DNA of 64,000 nucleotides, from contig CAWFFJ010000015.1 in assembly GCA_963814875.1 (NCBI GenBank), positions 62,001-126,000 on the forward strand, read 5' to 3'. The notes under the pieces were generated by a model. That model was not told the origin of the DNA. It was given only the letters and a program-made list of their open reading frames with translations, and ran no database searches. Position 1 is the first letter of the stretch; the number at the start of each line of letters is the position of its first letter. A program made the translations under genes and the position numbers. This stretch comes from CAVSIS01 sp963814875. GTDB taxonomy: Bacteria; Acidobacteriota; Thermoanaerobaculia; Thermoanaerobaculales; Sulfomarinibacteraceae. This document shows, one piece after another, positions 41,852-48,694 of the stretch.

Positions 41852-42150
41852 CCCGGACCGTCCGCTTCGCCGTCCGTCGTCGGGTCGAGCTGGAGGTCGT
41901 CGACGATGCCGACCACCGCGTGGTCGACCGGCACGAAGCTCGGCTCGAGGGTCAGCGCCGCCTCCCGGCTCGCCTCCCAGTAGACGAGCTCGTCGGGACC
42001 GGCCATGCGGGTGCCGTCGGCGCAGACGAACGGCTTTCCGCTCGCGCTGCCGTACATGTCGAGCGGCTGCACCCATAGCATGGGAACGCCCTCGAGCCCG
42101 TCATACACCACGGCGGGGACCACCCTCCCGATCACCCTGCCGAGGAACAC
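41848..42150 (-). CDS. Microcompartment vertex protein, EutN/CcmL type (BMC-P) 2
   Basis: 100 residues. MFLGRVIGRVVPAVVYDGLE and the end AVVGIVDDL mark the family. It has an unusual internal loop (PLDMYGSASGKPFVCADGTR) and a C-terminal acidic tail. Starts within the end of the BMC-T gene (overlap 42132-42150). Confidence 0.88.
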   Translation of the reverse strand: MFLGRVIGRVVPAVVYDGLEGVPMLWVQPLDMYGSASGKPFVCADGTRMAGPDELVYWEASREAALTLEPSFVPVDHAVVGIVDDLQLDPTTDGEADGPG

Positions 42151-42785
42151 GGCTCCCCTCCGATCGTCTCAGCGCCGGCCGGCTCCCAGCTCCGGCAGGC
42201 GGTGAAGCGGGTCCCCTCCGCGAGGGCCTGGCGGAGGGTCTCGTCGAGCCGCGCCATCAGAGACACGCCGAGCACCTCCGCACGGACGCCGACCGAGCCG
42301 CGGGCGATGTCGAGCGCCTCGCGGACGTCCGGCAGCAGGCCGTCGATCACCGCCAGCGCCCGACCGCCGAGGTCGTCGGCGAGACGTGCCTCGACCAGCG
42401 CCACCGGCACCGCCTTGAGCACGGTGTCGAGGCAGCGTAGCAGCGCCGGCGAGGTCGAGACCTCGAACACCCCAACCGCCTCGCCGAGCGGCCCTGTGCG
42501 TCCGCCGTCAAGCGCCGCCACCAGGGCGGGGTGGGGATCAGCCAGGCAGACCTCGTCGAGCAGCGCACCCGTGCCGCGGCCGACCTCGATTCCCTCCGCG
42601 TGAGCCTCCTCGGTGCTCGCCACCGAGCCCCCGACCAGCGCGAGGTAGCGGCCCGGGTGAACCGTGCCGCATCGCAGCAGGGCGACCGGAGACCGCTTGA
42701 GCATGCGGTCCACCGCGAGCACCCCGATCGCGACGCTGGTGTACTCCAGGAGCGCTCGCGCCGAGCTCGGGACTGATCGCGGCAT
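42132..42785 (-). CDS. Tandem-domain microcompartment shell protein (BMC-T) 2
   Basis: 217 residues with two BMC folds: about 8-95 (SVAIGVLAVDRMLKRSPVAL, GRYLALVGGSVASTEEAHAE) and about 103-185 (AVGVFEVSTSPALLRCLDTV, GRALAVIDGLLPDVREALDI). BMC-T proteins form trimers that act as pseudohexameric tiles, sometimes with a gated pore. The C-terminal extension (about 190-217) holds two cysteines. Two bases separate it from the aldehyde dehydrogenase gene. Confidence 0.88.
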   Translation of the reverse strand: MPRSVPSSARALLEYTSVAIGVLAVDRMLKRSPVALLRCGTVHPGRYLALVGGSVASTEEAHAEGIEVGRGTGALLDEVCLADPHPALVAALDGGRTGPLGEAVGVFEVSTSPALLRCLDTVLKAVPVALVEARLADDLGGRALAVIDGLLPDVREALDIARGSVGVRAEVLGVSLMARLDETLRQALAEGTRFTACRSWEPAGAETIGGEPCSSAG

Positions 42786-42787
42786 TG

Positions 42788-44332
42788 CTACACGATCCGG
42801 AACTGGTCGACCATGACGCAGCGCCGGCGGCGCGAGAAGCTGACCGCGTTGGTCATGCCCTCCCCGGTCGGGCTCGCGATGGTGAAGCTGGTGGGTCCTT
42901 CCCCGCCCTCGCCGAGACCCGCCACGATGGGGCCGTTCTTGACGAAGATGCTGGTGTTGATGGACCGCGCCATCCGGCTCAGAGCGTCAATGTCGCGGGA
43001 GTGCATCGAGGCCGAGTGACCGAAGCCGTGCTCGGCCTCACGGGCGAGCGCAATCGCCCGCTCGACGTCCCGCACCCGGACGATCGGCAGCACGGGCATG
43101 AGCTGCTCGCTCCACACCAGCGGGTGGTCCTCGTCGACGTCGGCGATGACCAGGCGGGCGTCCGAGCCGCCCCTGGCGCCGACCTGCGCCAGCAGGACGC
43201 CGGCGTCCTTGCCGACCATCTCCTTGTTGATCACCCCGTGGCTGCGGGGTCCGCGGATCTCGGTGAAGATCTCCCGCTCGAGCCGCTGCAGCTGGCCGCC
43301 GTCGACCAGGTAGGCTCCACTGCGTTCGAGCGCGGCGATGAGGTCGTCGGCCACCGCCTCGACGACGAAGACCTCCTTCTCGTCGACGCACACAATGTTG
43401 TTGTCGAACCCCGCCCCGGTCACGATGTCGTGCGCGGCCTTGGCGATGTCCGCAGTGGCGTCCACCACCACCGGCGGGTTGCCGGGCCCCGCGCAGATCG
43501 AGCGTTTGCCGCTTTGCATCGCCGCCTTGACGACCCCGGGGCCTCCGGTGACCACCAACAGGTTGATGCCGCGGTTGTGCATGAGCTCGCCGGCCGACTC
43601 GATAGTCGGCTCAGCGACGGCGGTGATCAGGTTCGCGGGACCGCCCGCCCCAATGATGGCGCGGTTGATGGCGCGGATCGTCGCCATCGAGCACGCCTTC
43701 GCCCCCGGATGGACGTTGAACACCACGCTGTTGCCCGCCGCGAGCATTCCGATCGTGTTGCAGATGATGGTGCTGGTCGGGTTGGTGGTCGGGGTGATCG
43801 AGCCGATCACTCCGAACGGCGCCCACTCGGTCAAGGTGAGGCCGTGGTCGCCGGTCACCGCCTCGGGCAGCAGTGCCTCCGTGCCCGGCGTCTTCTCGGT
43901 CACCAGCCGGTTCTTGACGATCTTGTCGTCAACCCGGCCGAGACCGGTCTCCTCGCAGGCCAGTCGGGCGAGGTCGGCGCCGTCTCGCCGCATCGCTGCC
44001 CGGACCGCCGCGATCAGCTCGCTGCGCTGTGCCAGCGTCGCCCGGTCGAGATCGAGGAAGGCCCGGCGCGCCGCGGCGACGCAGTCGTCGACGGTGGCGA
44101 AGACGCCGTCGCCGGTTGCACGGACCCTCGCGGTGACGGCCGGCGCCTGAGGCGCGGCCGGCACCTGCTGTGGCGCTGCACCGTGTCCTCCGCCGGCGGG
44201 AGTCGACGGCGCGGGGCCTCCACCACCCGGAGGGCGGCCGGGCCGAGCGGCCGTCCCGTCCGACGTCCCGGTCAGGCGGCGGGCCAGGCCACGCGCGATG
44301 AGGTCGACCTGGGCGTCCGACAGGCGAGCCAT
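42788..44332 (-). CDS. CoA-acylating aldehyde dehydrogenase (PduP/EutE type), microcompartment cargo
   Basis: 514 residues; converts an aldehyde, CoA and NAD to acyl-CoA. An amphipathic N-terminal helix (LSDAQVDLIARGLARRLTG, residues 4-22) followed by a Pro/Gly/Ala-rich linker (about 23-65) has the look of an encapsulation peptide. The catalytic domain has SITPTTNPTSTIICNTIGML, GPGNPPVVVDATAD and the active-site cysteine in FDNNIVCVDEKE. Lies among shell genes, with its stop-start overlap (44332) to the EutN gene upstream. With DeoC making acetaldehyde, the likely product is acetyl-CoA. Confidence 0.94.
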   Translation of the reverse strand: MARLSDAQVDLIARGLARRLTGTSDGTAARPGRPPGGGGPAPSTPAGGGHGAAPQQVPAAPQAPAVTARVRATGDGVFATVDDCVAAARRAFLDLDRATLAQRSELIAAVRAAMRRDGADLARLACEETGLGRVDDKIVKNRLVTEKTPGTEALLPEAVTGDHGLTLTEWAPFGVIGSITPTTNPTSTIICNTIGMLAAGNSVVFNVHPGAKACSMATIRAINRAIIGAGGPANLITAVAEPTIESAGELMHNRGINLLVVTGGPGVVKAAMQSGKRSICAGPGNPPVVVDATADIAKAAHDIVTGAGFDNNIVCVDEKEVFVVEAVADDLIAALERSGAYLVDGGQLQRLEREIFTEIRGPRSHGVINKEMVGKDAGVLLAQVGARGGSDARLVIADVDEDHPLVWSEQLMPVLPIVRVRDVERAIALAREAEHGFGHSASMHSRDIDALSRMARSINTSIFVKNGPIVAGLGEGGEGPTSFTIASPTGEGMTNAVSFSRRRRCVMVDQFRIV

Positions 44333-44628
44333 CAGCCGCTGCCCTTGGTGTAGCGCGGTTCACCGCCGATGTCCCAGCTGTCCACGATCGCCATCACGAC
44401 CGCGTCCACCGGCTTGCCGTCGGTGGCGCGGGTCTGCCGGGCCGACGAGCCGGAGGCGTAGAGCACGTACTCGCCCTCGCCGGCGCCGACCGCGTCGACC
44501 GCGACCACGATCCCGCCGGTCGCCTCGCCGTCGGGTCCGGCGGCTGCCAGCAGCAGCAGCTTGAGCCCCTCGAGGCTCTCCTCCTTGCGGGTCGCGACCA
44601 CCCGGCCGATGACCTTCGCGAGATTCAT
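44332..44628 (-). CDS. Microcompartment vertex protein, EutN/CcmL type (BMC-P) 1
   Basis: 98 residues; MNLAKVIGRVVATRKEESLE, GGIVVAVDAVGAGEGEYVLY and VVMAIVDSWDI are family hallmarks. It shares one base with the aldehyde dehydrogenase start. Three different vertex paralogues in one operon is common for this kind of shell. Confidence 0.92.
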   Translation of the reverse strand: MNLAKVIGRVVATRKEESLEGLKLLLLAAAGPDGEATGGIVVAVDAVGAGEGEYVLYASGSSARQTRATDGKPVDAVVMAIVDSWDIGGEPRYTKGSG

Positions 44629-44634
44629 GGCGGC

Positions 44635-44922
44635 CTAGCCCTGGTCCTGGCGACCCAGCGGGATGACCGCGTCGACGTTGGCGTGGGGGCGGGCGATGAC
44701 GTGCACCGCGACCACCTCGCCGACCCGGTTGGCGGCGGTCTGGCCGGCGTCGCACGCCGCCTTGACCGCTGCAACGTCACCGCGCACGACCGCGGTCGTG
44801 TAGCCGCCGCCGGTCTTCTCGTACCCGACCAGCTCCACGCGGGCGGCCTTGACCATCGCGTCCGCGGCCTCGACGGTTGCCGCGAAGCTCCTGCACTCGA
44901 TCATTCCCAGGGCGTCAGACAT
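44635..44922 (-). CDS. Hexameric microcompartment shell protein (BMC-H)
   Basis: 95 residues, single BMC domain: ALGMIECRSFAATVEAADAM, KAARVELVGYEKTGGGYTTA, VVRGDVAAVKAACDAG. The pore loop reads TGGGY where PduA-type proteins have IGSG. The only BMC-H in the locus, so presumably the main facet tile. GGAGGAAG before ATG 44922. Confidence 0.95.
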   Translation of the reverse strand: MSDALGMIECRSFAATVEAADAMVKAARVELVGYEKTGGGYTTAVVRGDVAAVKAACDAGQTAANRVGEVVAVHVIARPHANVDAVIPLGRQDQG

Positions 44923-44976
44923 GGACTTCCTCCTGCCGATTCACGGCGAGCTCCCGCCGCGGGTGTGCGTGAGGCG

Positions 44977-45612
44977 TCACCGCCTCTCCCGTTCCTCGAT
45001 GATGCGTCCGGCGAGCGCCTGAAGCGCGGAGACCGCCGCCGGGCGGGCGGCCTCGACGTCACGCTCCTCGCCCCCGATGTAGACCCGGCCGAAGCTGCCG
45101 AAGGCGCGGACCTCGAGGATGTTGATGTGGGCCGCCTTCTCGGCCTCGTTCGCCGCTAGCGCGGCGTAGGCGGCGGGCTCGACCTCGAGCACGAACAGGG
45201 TCTGACCCGACAAGATCAGATTCCCGTGCCGCATGCGGTTGATTAGCATGCACTGGTGGTCGTCGAGGTGACGGACCACCTGGTCCGAGACGATTCGCGG
45301 CTTGAGCCGCTCCTCCTCTTTGAGCCCGAGGGCCTCGAGGATCGCCCGTCCCGCCTGGCGGACATCCGCCTGGCTGAACGAGTGCACCTCGAGCATGCCG
45401 AAGTGGCGCTCGATGATCTGCATCCCGGGGGTGACATCAGTCGACTTGAGTGCGATGTCGGTGACCCGGTTGATCTCGATCCCGGGCGCGATCTCGACGA
45501 ACAGGCTCGCCTGCCCAACCCGCGGCAGGAAGCCCTGCGCGATGGTCGCCTGAAACGACGCGAACTGGGCCTGCAGGCTGTCGATCACACAGAAGGCTCT
45601 CAAGTCGACCAT
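44977..45612 (-). CDS. Tandem-domain microcompartment shell protein (BMC-T) 1
   Basis: 211 residues with two BMC folds (FCVIDSLQAQFASFQATIAQ and FGMLEVHSFSQADVRQAGRA each begin one). The second has SGQTLFVLEVEPAAYAALAA and the C-terminal helix ends IIEERERR. Divergent from the other BMC-T, suggesting distinct pores or stacked double trimers. GGGAGGGGGAG before ATG. Confidence 0.88.
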   Translation of the reverse strand: MVDLRAFCVIDSLQAQFASFQATIAQGFLPRVGQASLFVEIAPGIEINRVTDIALKSTDVTPGMQIIERHFGMLEVHSFSQADVRQAGRAILEALGLKEEERLKPRIVSDQVVRHLDDHQCMLINRMRHGNLILSGQTLFVLEVEPAAYAALAANEAEKAAHINILEVRAFGSFGRVYIGGEERDVEAARPAAVSALQALAGRIIEERERR

Positions 45613-45630
45613 GGTCTCCCCCTCCCGAGG

Positions 45631-46962
45631 TCACCGGCTGACGGTGACCTCCTGGGCCTCCTCCACGATGGCGACGCTGGCGCTGGCGCCGATCCGGGTC
45701 GCACCGGCCTCGATCATGCGCCGGGCGTCGGCGAAGGACCGGATGCCGCCGGAGGCCTTGACCTCCATCCCCGCCGGCCGCACGACCGAGGCCATCAGCG
45801 CGACGTCCTCGGCGGTGGCACCGCCCGAGGAGAACCCGGTCGAGGTCTTCACGAAGTGCGCCCGCGCCCTGCGCGCCAGCTCGCAGGCGCGGACCTTCTC
45901 CTCGTCGGTGAGCAGGGCGGTCTCGAGGATCACCTTGCTCACGGCGCTGCCGTCGCGGCAGGCCTCGGTGACCATCCGGATGTCGCGCAGGACGTAGGCG
46001 TCGTCGCCGCCCTTCAGACGGCCGACGTTGATCACCATGTCGATCTCCTTGGCGCCGTCCCGGATCGCCCGTCGCGTCTCCATGCCCTTGACCTCGGGAG
46101 TGCTGGTGCCGAGCGGGAAGCCGACCACCGAGCAGGTCAGGACGCCCGAGCCGCGCAGCCCGTCGGCCACCAGGCGCACCCAGCACGGGTTGACGCACAC
46201 CGACCGGAATCGGTACTCGCGGGCCTCCTCAACCACCTTGCGGATCATGTCCTCGGTCGCGTCCGGCTTGAGAATGGTGTGGTCGATATAGCGGGCGATG
46301 TCCTCGGGAATTCGGCCGGGGCTGTCCGGGCCCGTGCTCAGCCCGCCCGCGCCGAGCGCGATGAAGCGCCGCGCAACGTCCGGCGAGCTGCCGACGCCCG
46401 GCCCGCCGTGGAATGCACCGGTGAAGCCGCCACCGCCGAGCAAGCGGTCGAGGCGACCGAGGATGCGCTCGAGATCCTCCTGGTCGAGCTCGGCGAGCCC
46501 CCCGGGAAGCGCCCGGCTGCCGACCCCCGCGCGCCCGTCGTCGATCATCGCGACCCGGCGGCGATGGCGTTCCTCGGTGCACTCGGTGGACAGGAAGACG
46601 TCGACGATCTGGACTGCCAGGCTCGGTCCGATCAGGCCGGCACCGAGCGTCAAGACGTTGGCGTCGTTGTGCTCGCGTCCGTTGCGCGCGCTCGACAGGT
46701 CGTAGGCCATCGCCGCGCGCACCCCGGGAACCTTGTTCGCGACCATCGACGAGCCGATGCCGGCGCCGTCGATCATGATGCCGCGCTCGGCCGCACCGGT
46801 CGCCACCACGTCGGCGACGGCACGAGCATAGGCGGGGTAGTCGACGGGCGCGGTCGAACCGGTGCCCACGTCCTGGACCTGGTGCCCATGCTGGCGCAGG
46901 TACGCCGCCAGCTTCTCCTTGAGCTCGAAACCGCCGTGGTCGGCGCCGATCACGATCTTCAT
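45631..46962 (-). CDS. RpiB-DeoC fusion (ribose-5-phosphate isomerase B plus deoxyribose-phosphate aldolase)
   Basis: 443 residues. 1-140 is an RpiB domain (MKIVIGADHGGFELKEKLAA, EHNDANVLTLGAGLIG). At the catalytic loop it has GIMIDGAGIGSS, with Asp65 where the E. coli type has cysteine. 141-220 is a Gly-rich linker containing an amphipathic helix, LDQEDLERILGRLDRLLG (159-176), like an encapsulation peptide. 221-438 is a DeoC (DERA) domain, YIDHTILKPDATEDMIRKVV, with Schiff-base Lys372 in VKTSTGF, Asp309 (EIDMVINVG) and Lys402 (EVKASGG) all present. DeoC would cleave 2-deoxyribose-5-phosphate to acetaldehyde and glyceraldehyde-3-phosphate. First enzyme gene of the shell operon. ATG 46962 was chosen by homology. 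Confidence 0.93.
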   Translation of the reverse strand: MKIVIGADHGGFELKEKLAAYLRQHGHQVQDVGTGSTAPVDYPAYARAVADVVATGAAERGIMIDGAGIGSSMVANKVPGVRAAMAYDLSSARNGREHNDANVLTLGAGLIGPSLAVQIVDVFLSTECTEERHRRRVAMIDDGRAGVGSRALPGGLAELDQEDLERILGRLDRLLGGGGFTGAFHGGPGVGSSPDVARRFIALGAGGLSTGPDSPGRIPEDIARYIDHTILKPDATEDMIRKVVEEAREYRFRSVCVNPCWVRLVADGLRGSGVLTCSVVGFPLGTSTPEVKGMETRRAIRDGAKEIDMVINVGRLKGGDDAYVLRDIRMVTEACRDGSAVSKVILETALLTDEEKVRACELARRARAHFVKTSTGFSSGGATAEDVALMASVVRPAGMEVKASGGIRSFADARRMIEAGATRIGASASVAIVEEAQEVTVSR

Positions 46963-47041
46963 CCCTGACGTCCTTGCTGTTGGAACCCGCCATCCGAGTC
47001 GCCATCGACCCACCCACGGGTCCGAAAGCGTCCCGCGGCCA

Positions 47042-47476
47042 TCACCAGACCCGCGACGCGTCGGCGGCGGAGCCGAGCTCGCCGCCACGTCGCGCCCGCA
47101 CCATCGTGTCCGCCCGCTGCCCCGAGAGCGCGTTCTGCAGGCGCCGGACATGGTCCTCGATCACCCGGCGACCGGCCACGGTGAGCTCGAAGCAGGTCAC
47201 CGTCCGGTTGCCCTGCCGCACTCTGGAATCCGCCAGGTAGCCGGCCTGGGCCAGCTTCCGTGTCTGGACGTGGAGGTTGCCGTCGCTCAACCCGGTCTCC
47301 TCCCGTAGTGCGGTGAAGGTCCAGAGACCTCCGTCGGCGACCGTCGACAGGATCGCCAGCCGTGCCGGGGCTCCGAGCAGGTCGTCGATGTCCGCCACGC
47401 GCACGGGAGGGCACCCCCATTTCGTCTCCGGCGCCTCGATCGTCCCGGCGCCGCCCTTCGGGCTCCTGGGCTTCAT
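47042..47476 (-). CDS. Winged-helix transcriptional regulator of the microcompartment locus
   Basis: 144 residues. A MarR/ArsR-like winged helix (LLGAPARLAILSTVADGGLW, FTALREETGLSDGNLHVQTR, KLAQAGYLADSRVRQGNR) is of the small PF13601-like type, followed by a helical tail. It has no obvious ligand domain. It heads the shell operon on the same strand (79 bases to the RpiB-DeoC start). The promoter and a palindrome overlap its start codon, suggesting autoregulation and a leaderless message. Confidence 0.85.
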   Translation of the reverse strand: MKPRSPKGGAGTIEAPETKWGCPPVRVADIDDLLGAPARLAILSTVADGGLWTFTALREETGLSDGNLHVQTRKLAQAGYLADSRVRQGNRTVTCFELTVAGRRVIEDHVRRLQNALSGQRADTMVRARRGGELGSAADASRVW

Positions 47477-47485
47477 ATCATGAAG
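47471..47485 (-). promoter_or_regulatory. Palindrome over the regulator start codon (candidate operator)
   Basis: CTTCAT-ATC-ATGAAG, a perfect six-base inverted repeat that includes the ATG (47476-47474) and touches the -10 box. Probable autoregulatory site. Confidence 0.5.
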
Positions 47486-47511
47486 CTAAAGCCAGAACCT
47501 CGAGATGTCAA
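47483..47511 (-). promoter_or_regulatory. Promoter of the microcompartment regulator/operon
   Basis: TTGACA (47511-47506), 17 bases, TAGCTT (47488-47483). The predicted start of transcription (about 47476) coincides with the A of the ATG, so the message would be leaderless. Confidence 0.65.
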
Positions 47512-47771
47512 GATGTTGCACTTCACACGGTAAAGTTTTCTCTCATATTCGAGGCCGCGATCCTGCATGAGCTTCATCTCGCGAAGTTACGGCGAGCACG
47601 AGAGGCCATTTTTGCAGATCAGGCCAACAGCCAAGATCAGCCGCCGGACGACTGCGCGTCGCGTCGTGCCACCACTGACGTGACGCGCGATCCGAGCCAC
47701 GGGCGAAGACGAGCTCCGCCCCTACGGTTGGCTGCGGGGTGTGTCTCAGTTCGTGCAGGAACGGCACCCCC

Positions 47772-47800
47772 TTCACGAAACACCACACACTTGCTACGAT
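47772..47800 (+). promoter_or_regulatory. Promoter of the exported protein gene at 47809
   Basis: TTCACG (47772-47777), 17 bases, TACGAT (47795-47800). Transcription would start near 47807, two bases before the ATG. Confidence 0.5.
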
Positions 47801-47808
47801 GTCTCACT

Positions 47809-48492
47809 ATGATTCCTGTTCGCGTTCGGCAGCCCGCCCGGGCGGCGGCGTGGGTCGTCCTCGCTGCAGCGCTCGGGGTGGCACATGCGGAGCCGGCGGG
47901 CGCGATGCCCGTGGCCGGGAGCATCCTCGCCCCGGCGGCGGGAGAGCGGCTCGCAGCCGGCTCGACTGCCACCGTGCGATGGACCGAGCTCCCCGCCAAA
48001 GTTGAGGAGTTCGAGATCTTGCTGTCCCTCGACGGCGGCCGCAGCTACGGCGTTCGCCTTACGCCCCGGCTCGACCCCGCGACCCGCGAGCTGAGCTGGG
48101 AGGTTCCCAACCTGCCGGCGGACGACGCACGTCTCCGCCTCCGGATCGGTGTCGGCGGTCGCGAGATCGAAAGCACGGTGAGCGCGCCGTTCGTGATTCT
48201 CGGCTCCCCGAAGGCGCCGGCGGCGACCCTGCGCTTCGCCGAAGGCGAGTGGTGGACCGCCGCGCTCACAGCGCCGCCTTCGTCGGAGCTGCCCAGCCGT
48301 GAGCAGCGGGCCGAGCTGCCCGGACCGGGGCAGGCCCAGCACGCGCTCGCCCTCCTGCCCGACGAGACCCACCCACTCGACTTCGCACCGGCGGTCTCGC
48401 CGGCGGCGCACACGGTCGGCGCAGCGCGCCGGCCTCACCCGGCCGCTTGGTCCAACCCCTCGCGCCCGGTCGCGCCACCCCAGCGCGAGTAG
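47809..48492 (+). CDS. Exported protein of unknown function
   Basis: 227 residues. Signal peptide (PARAAAWVVLAAALGVAHA), then a domain with Ig-like strands (VAGSILAPAAGERLAAGSTA, TVRWTELPAKVEEFEILLSL, DGGRSYGVRL) of the kind seen in surface proteins of this sort of organism, and a low-complexity Pro/Ala-rich C-terminal third. The ATG at 47809 has no Shine-Dalgarno; the longer frame to 47362 crosses the divergent regulator's promoter and is rejected. Function unknown. Divergent from the microcompartment regulator. Confidence 0.7.
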   Translation: MIPVRVRQPARAAAWVVLAAALGVAHAEPAGAMPVAGSILAPAAGERLAAGSTATVRWTELPAKVEEFEILLSLDGGRSYGVRLTPRLDPATRELSWEVPNLPADDARLRLRIGVGGREIESTVSAPFVILGSPKAPAATLRFAEGEWWTAALTAPPSSELPSREQRAELPGPGQAQHALALLPDETHPLDFAPAVSPAAHTVGAARRPHPAAWSNPSRPVAPPQRE

Positions 48493-48694
48493 CGCTCCCA
48501 CCCTCGAGGCGCGGACCTCGGTCGCGGCGCGGCCCGACCTTGCAGTCGGGCGTTGGTGCCGCGCATCGGGTGTTCGTCCAGCGACCCCCAGCTCTGAGCT
48601 TCGGGACGCGGCCGCCACAGGCCGCGCCCGGGGCCGTCGCCTCGTAAAGTCCGGACCTCGCCGCCGGCGGGGCCGTGCGTGGAAGGAGCATGTG

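Noticed and set aside
48536..48690. Possible cobalamin riboswitch before the TonB receptor
   Set aside because: GTCCGGACCTCGCC loosely resembles the B12 box, but the GGGAA and GCCACTG core elements are missing, so I do not call it.
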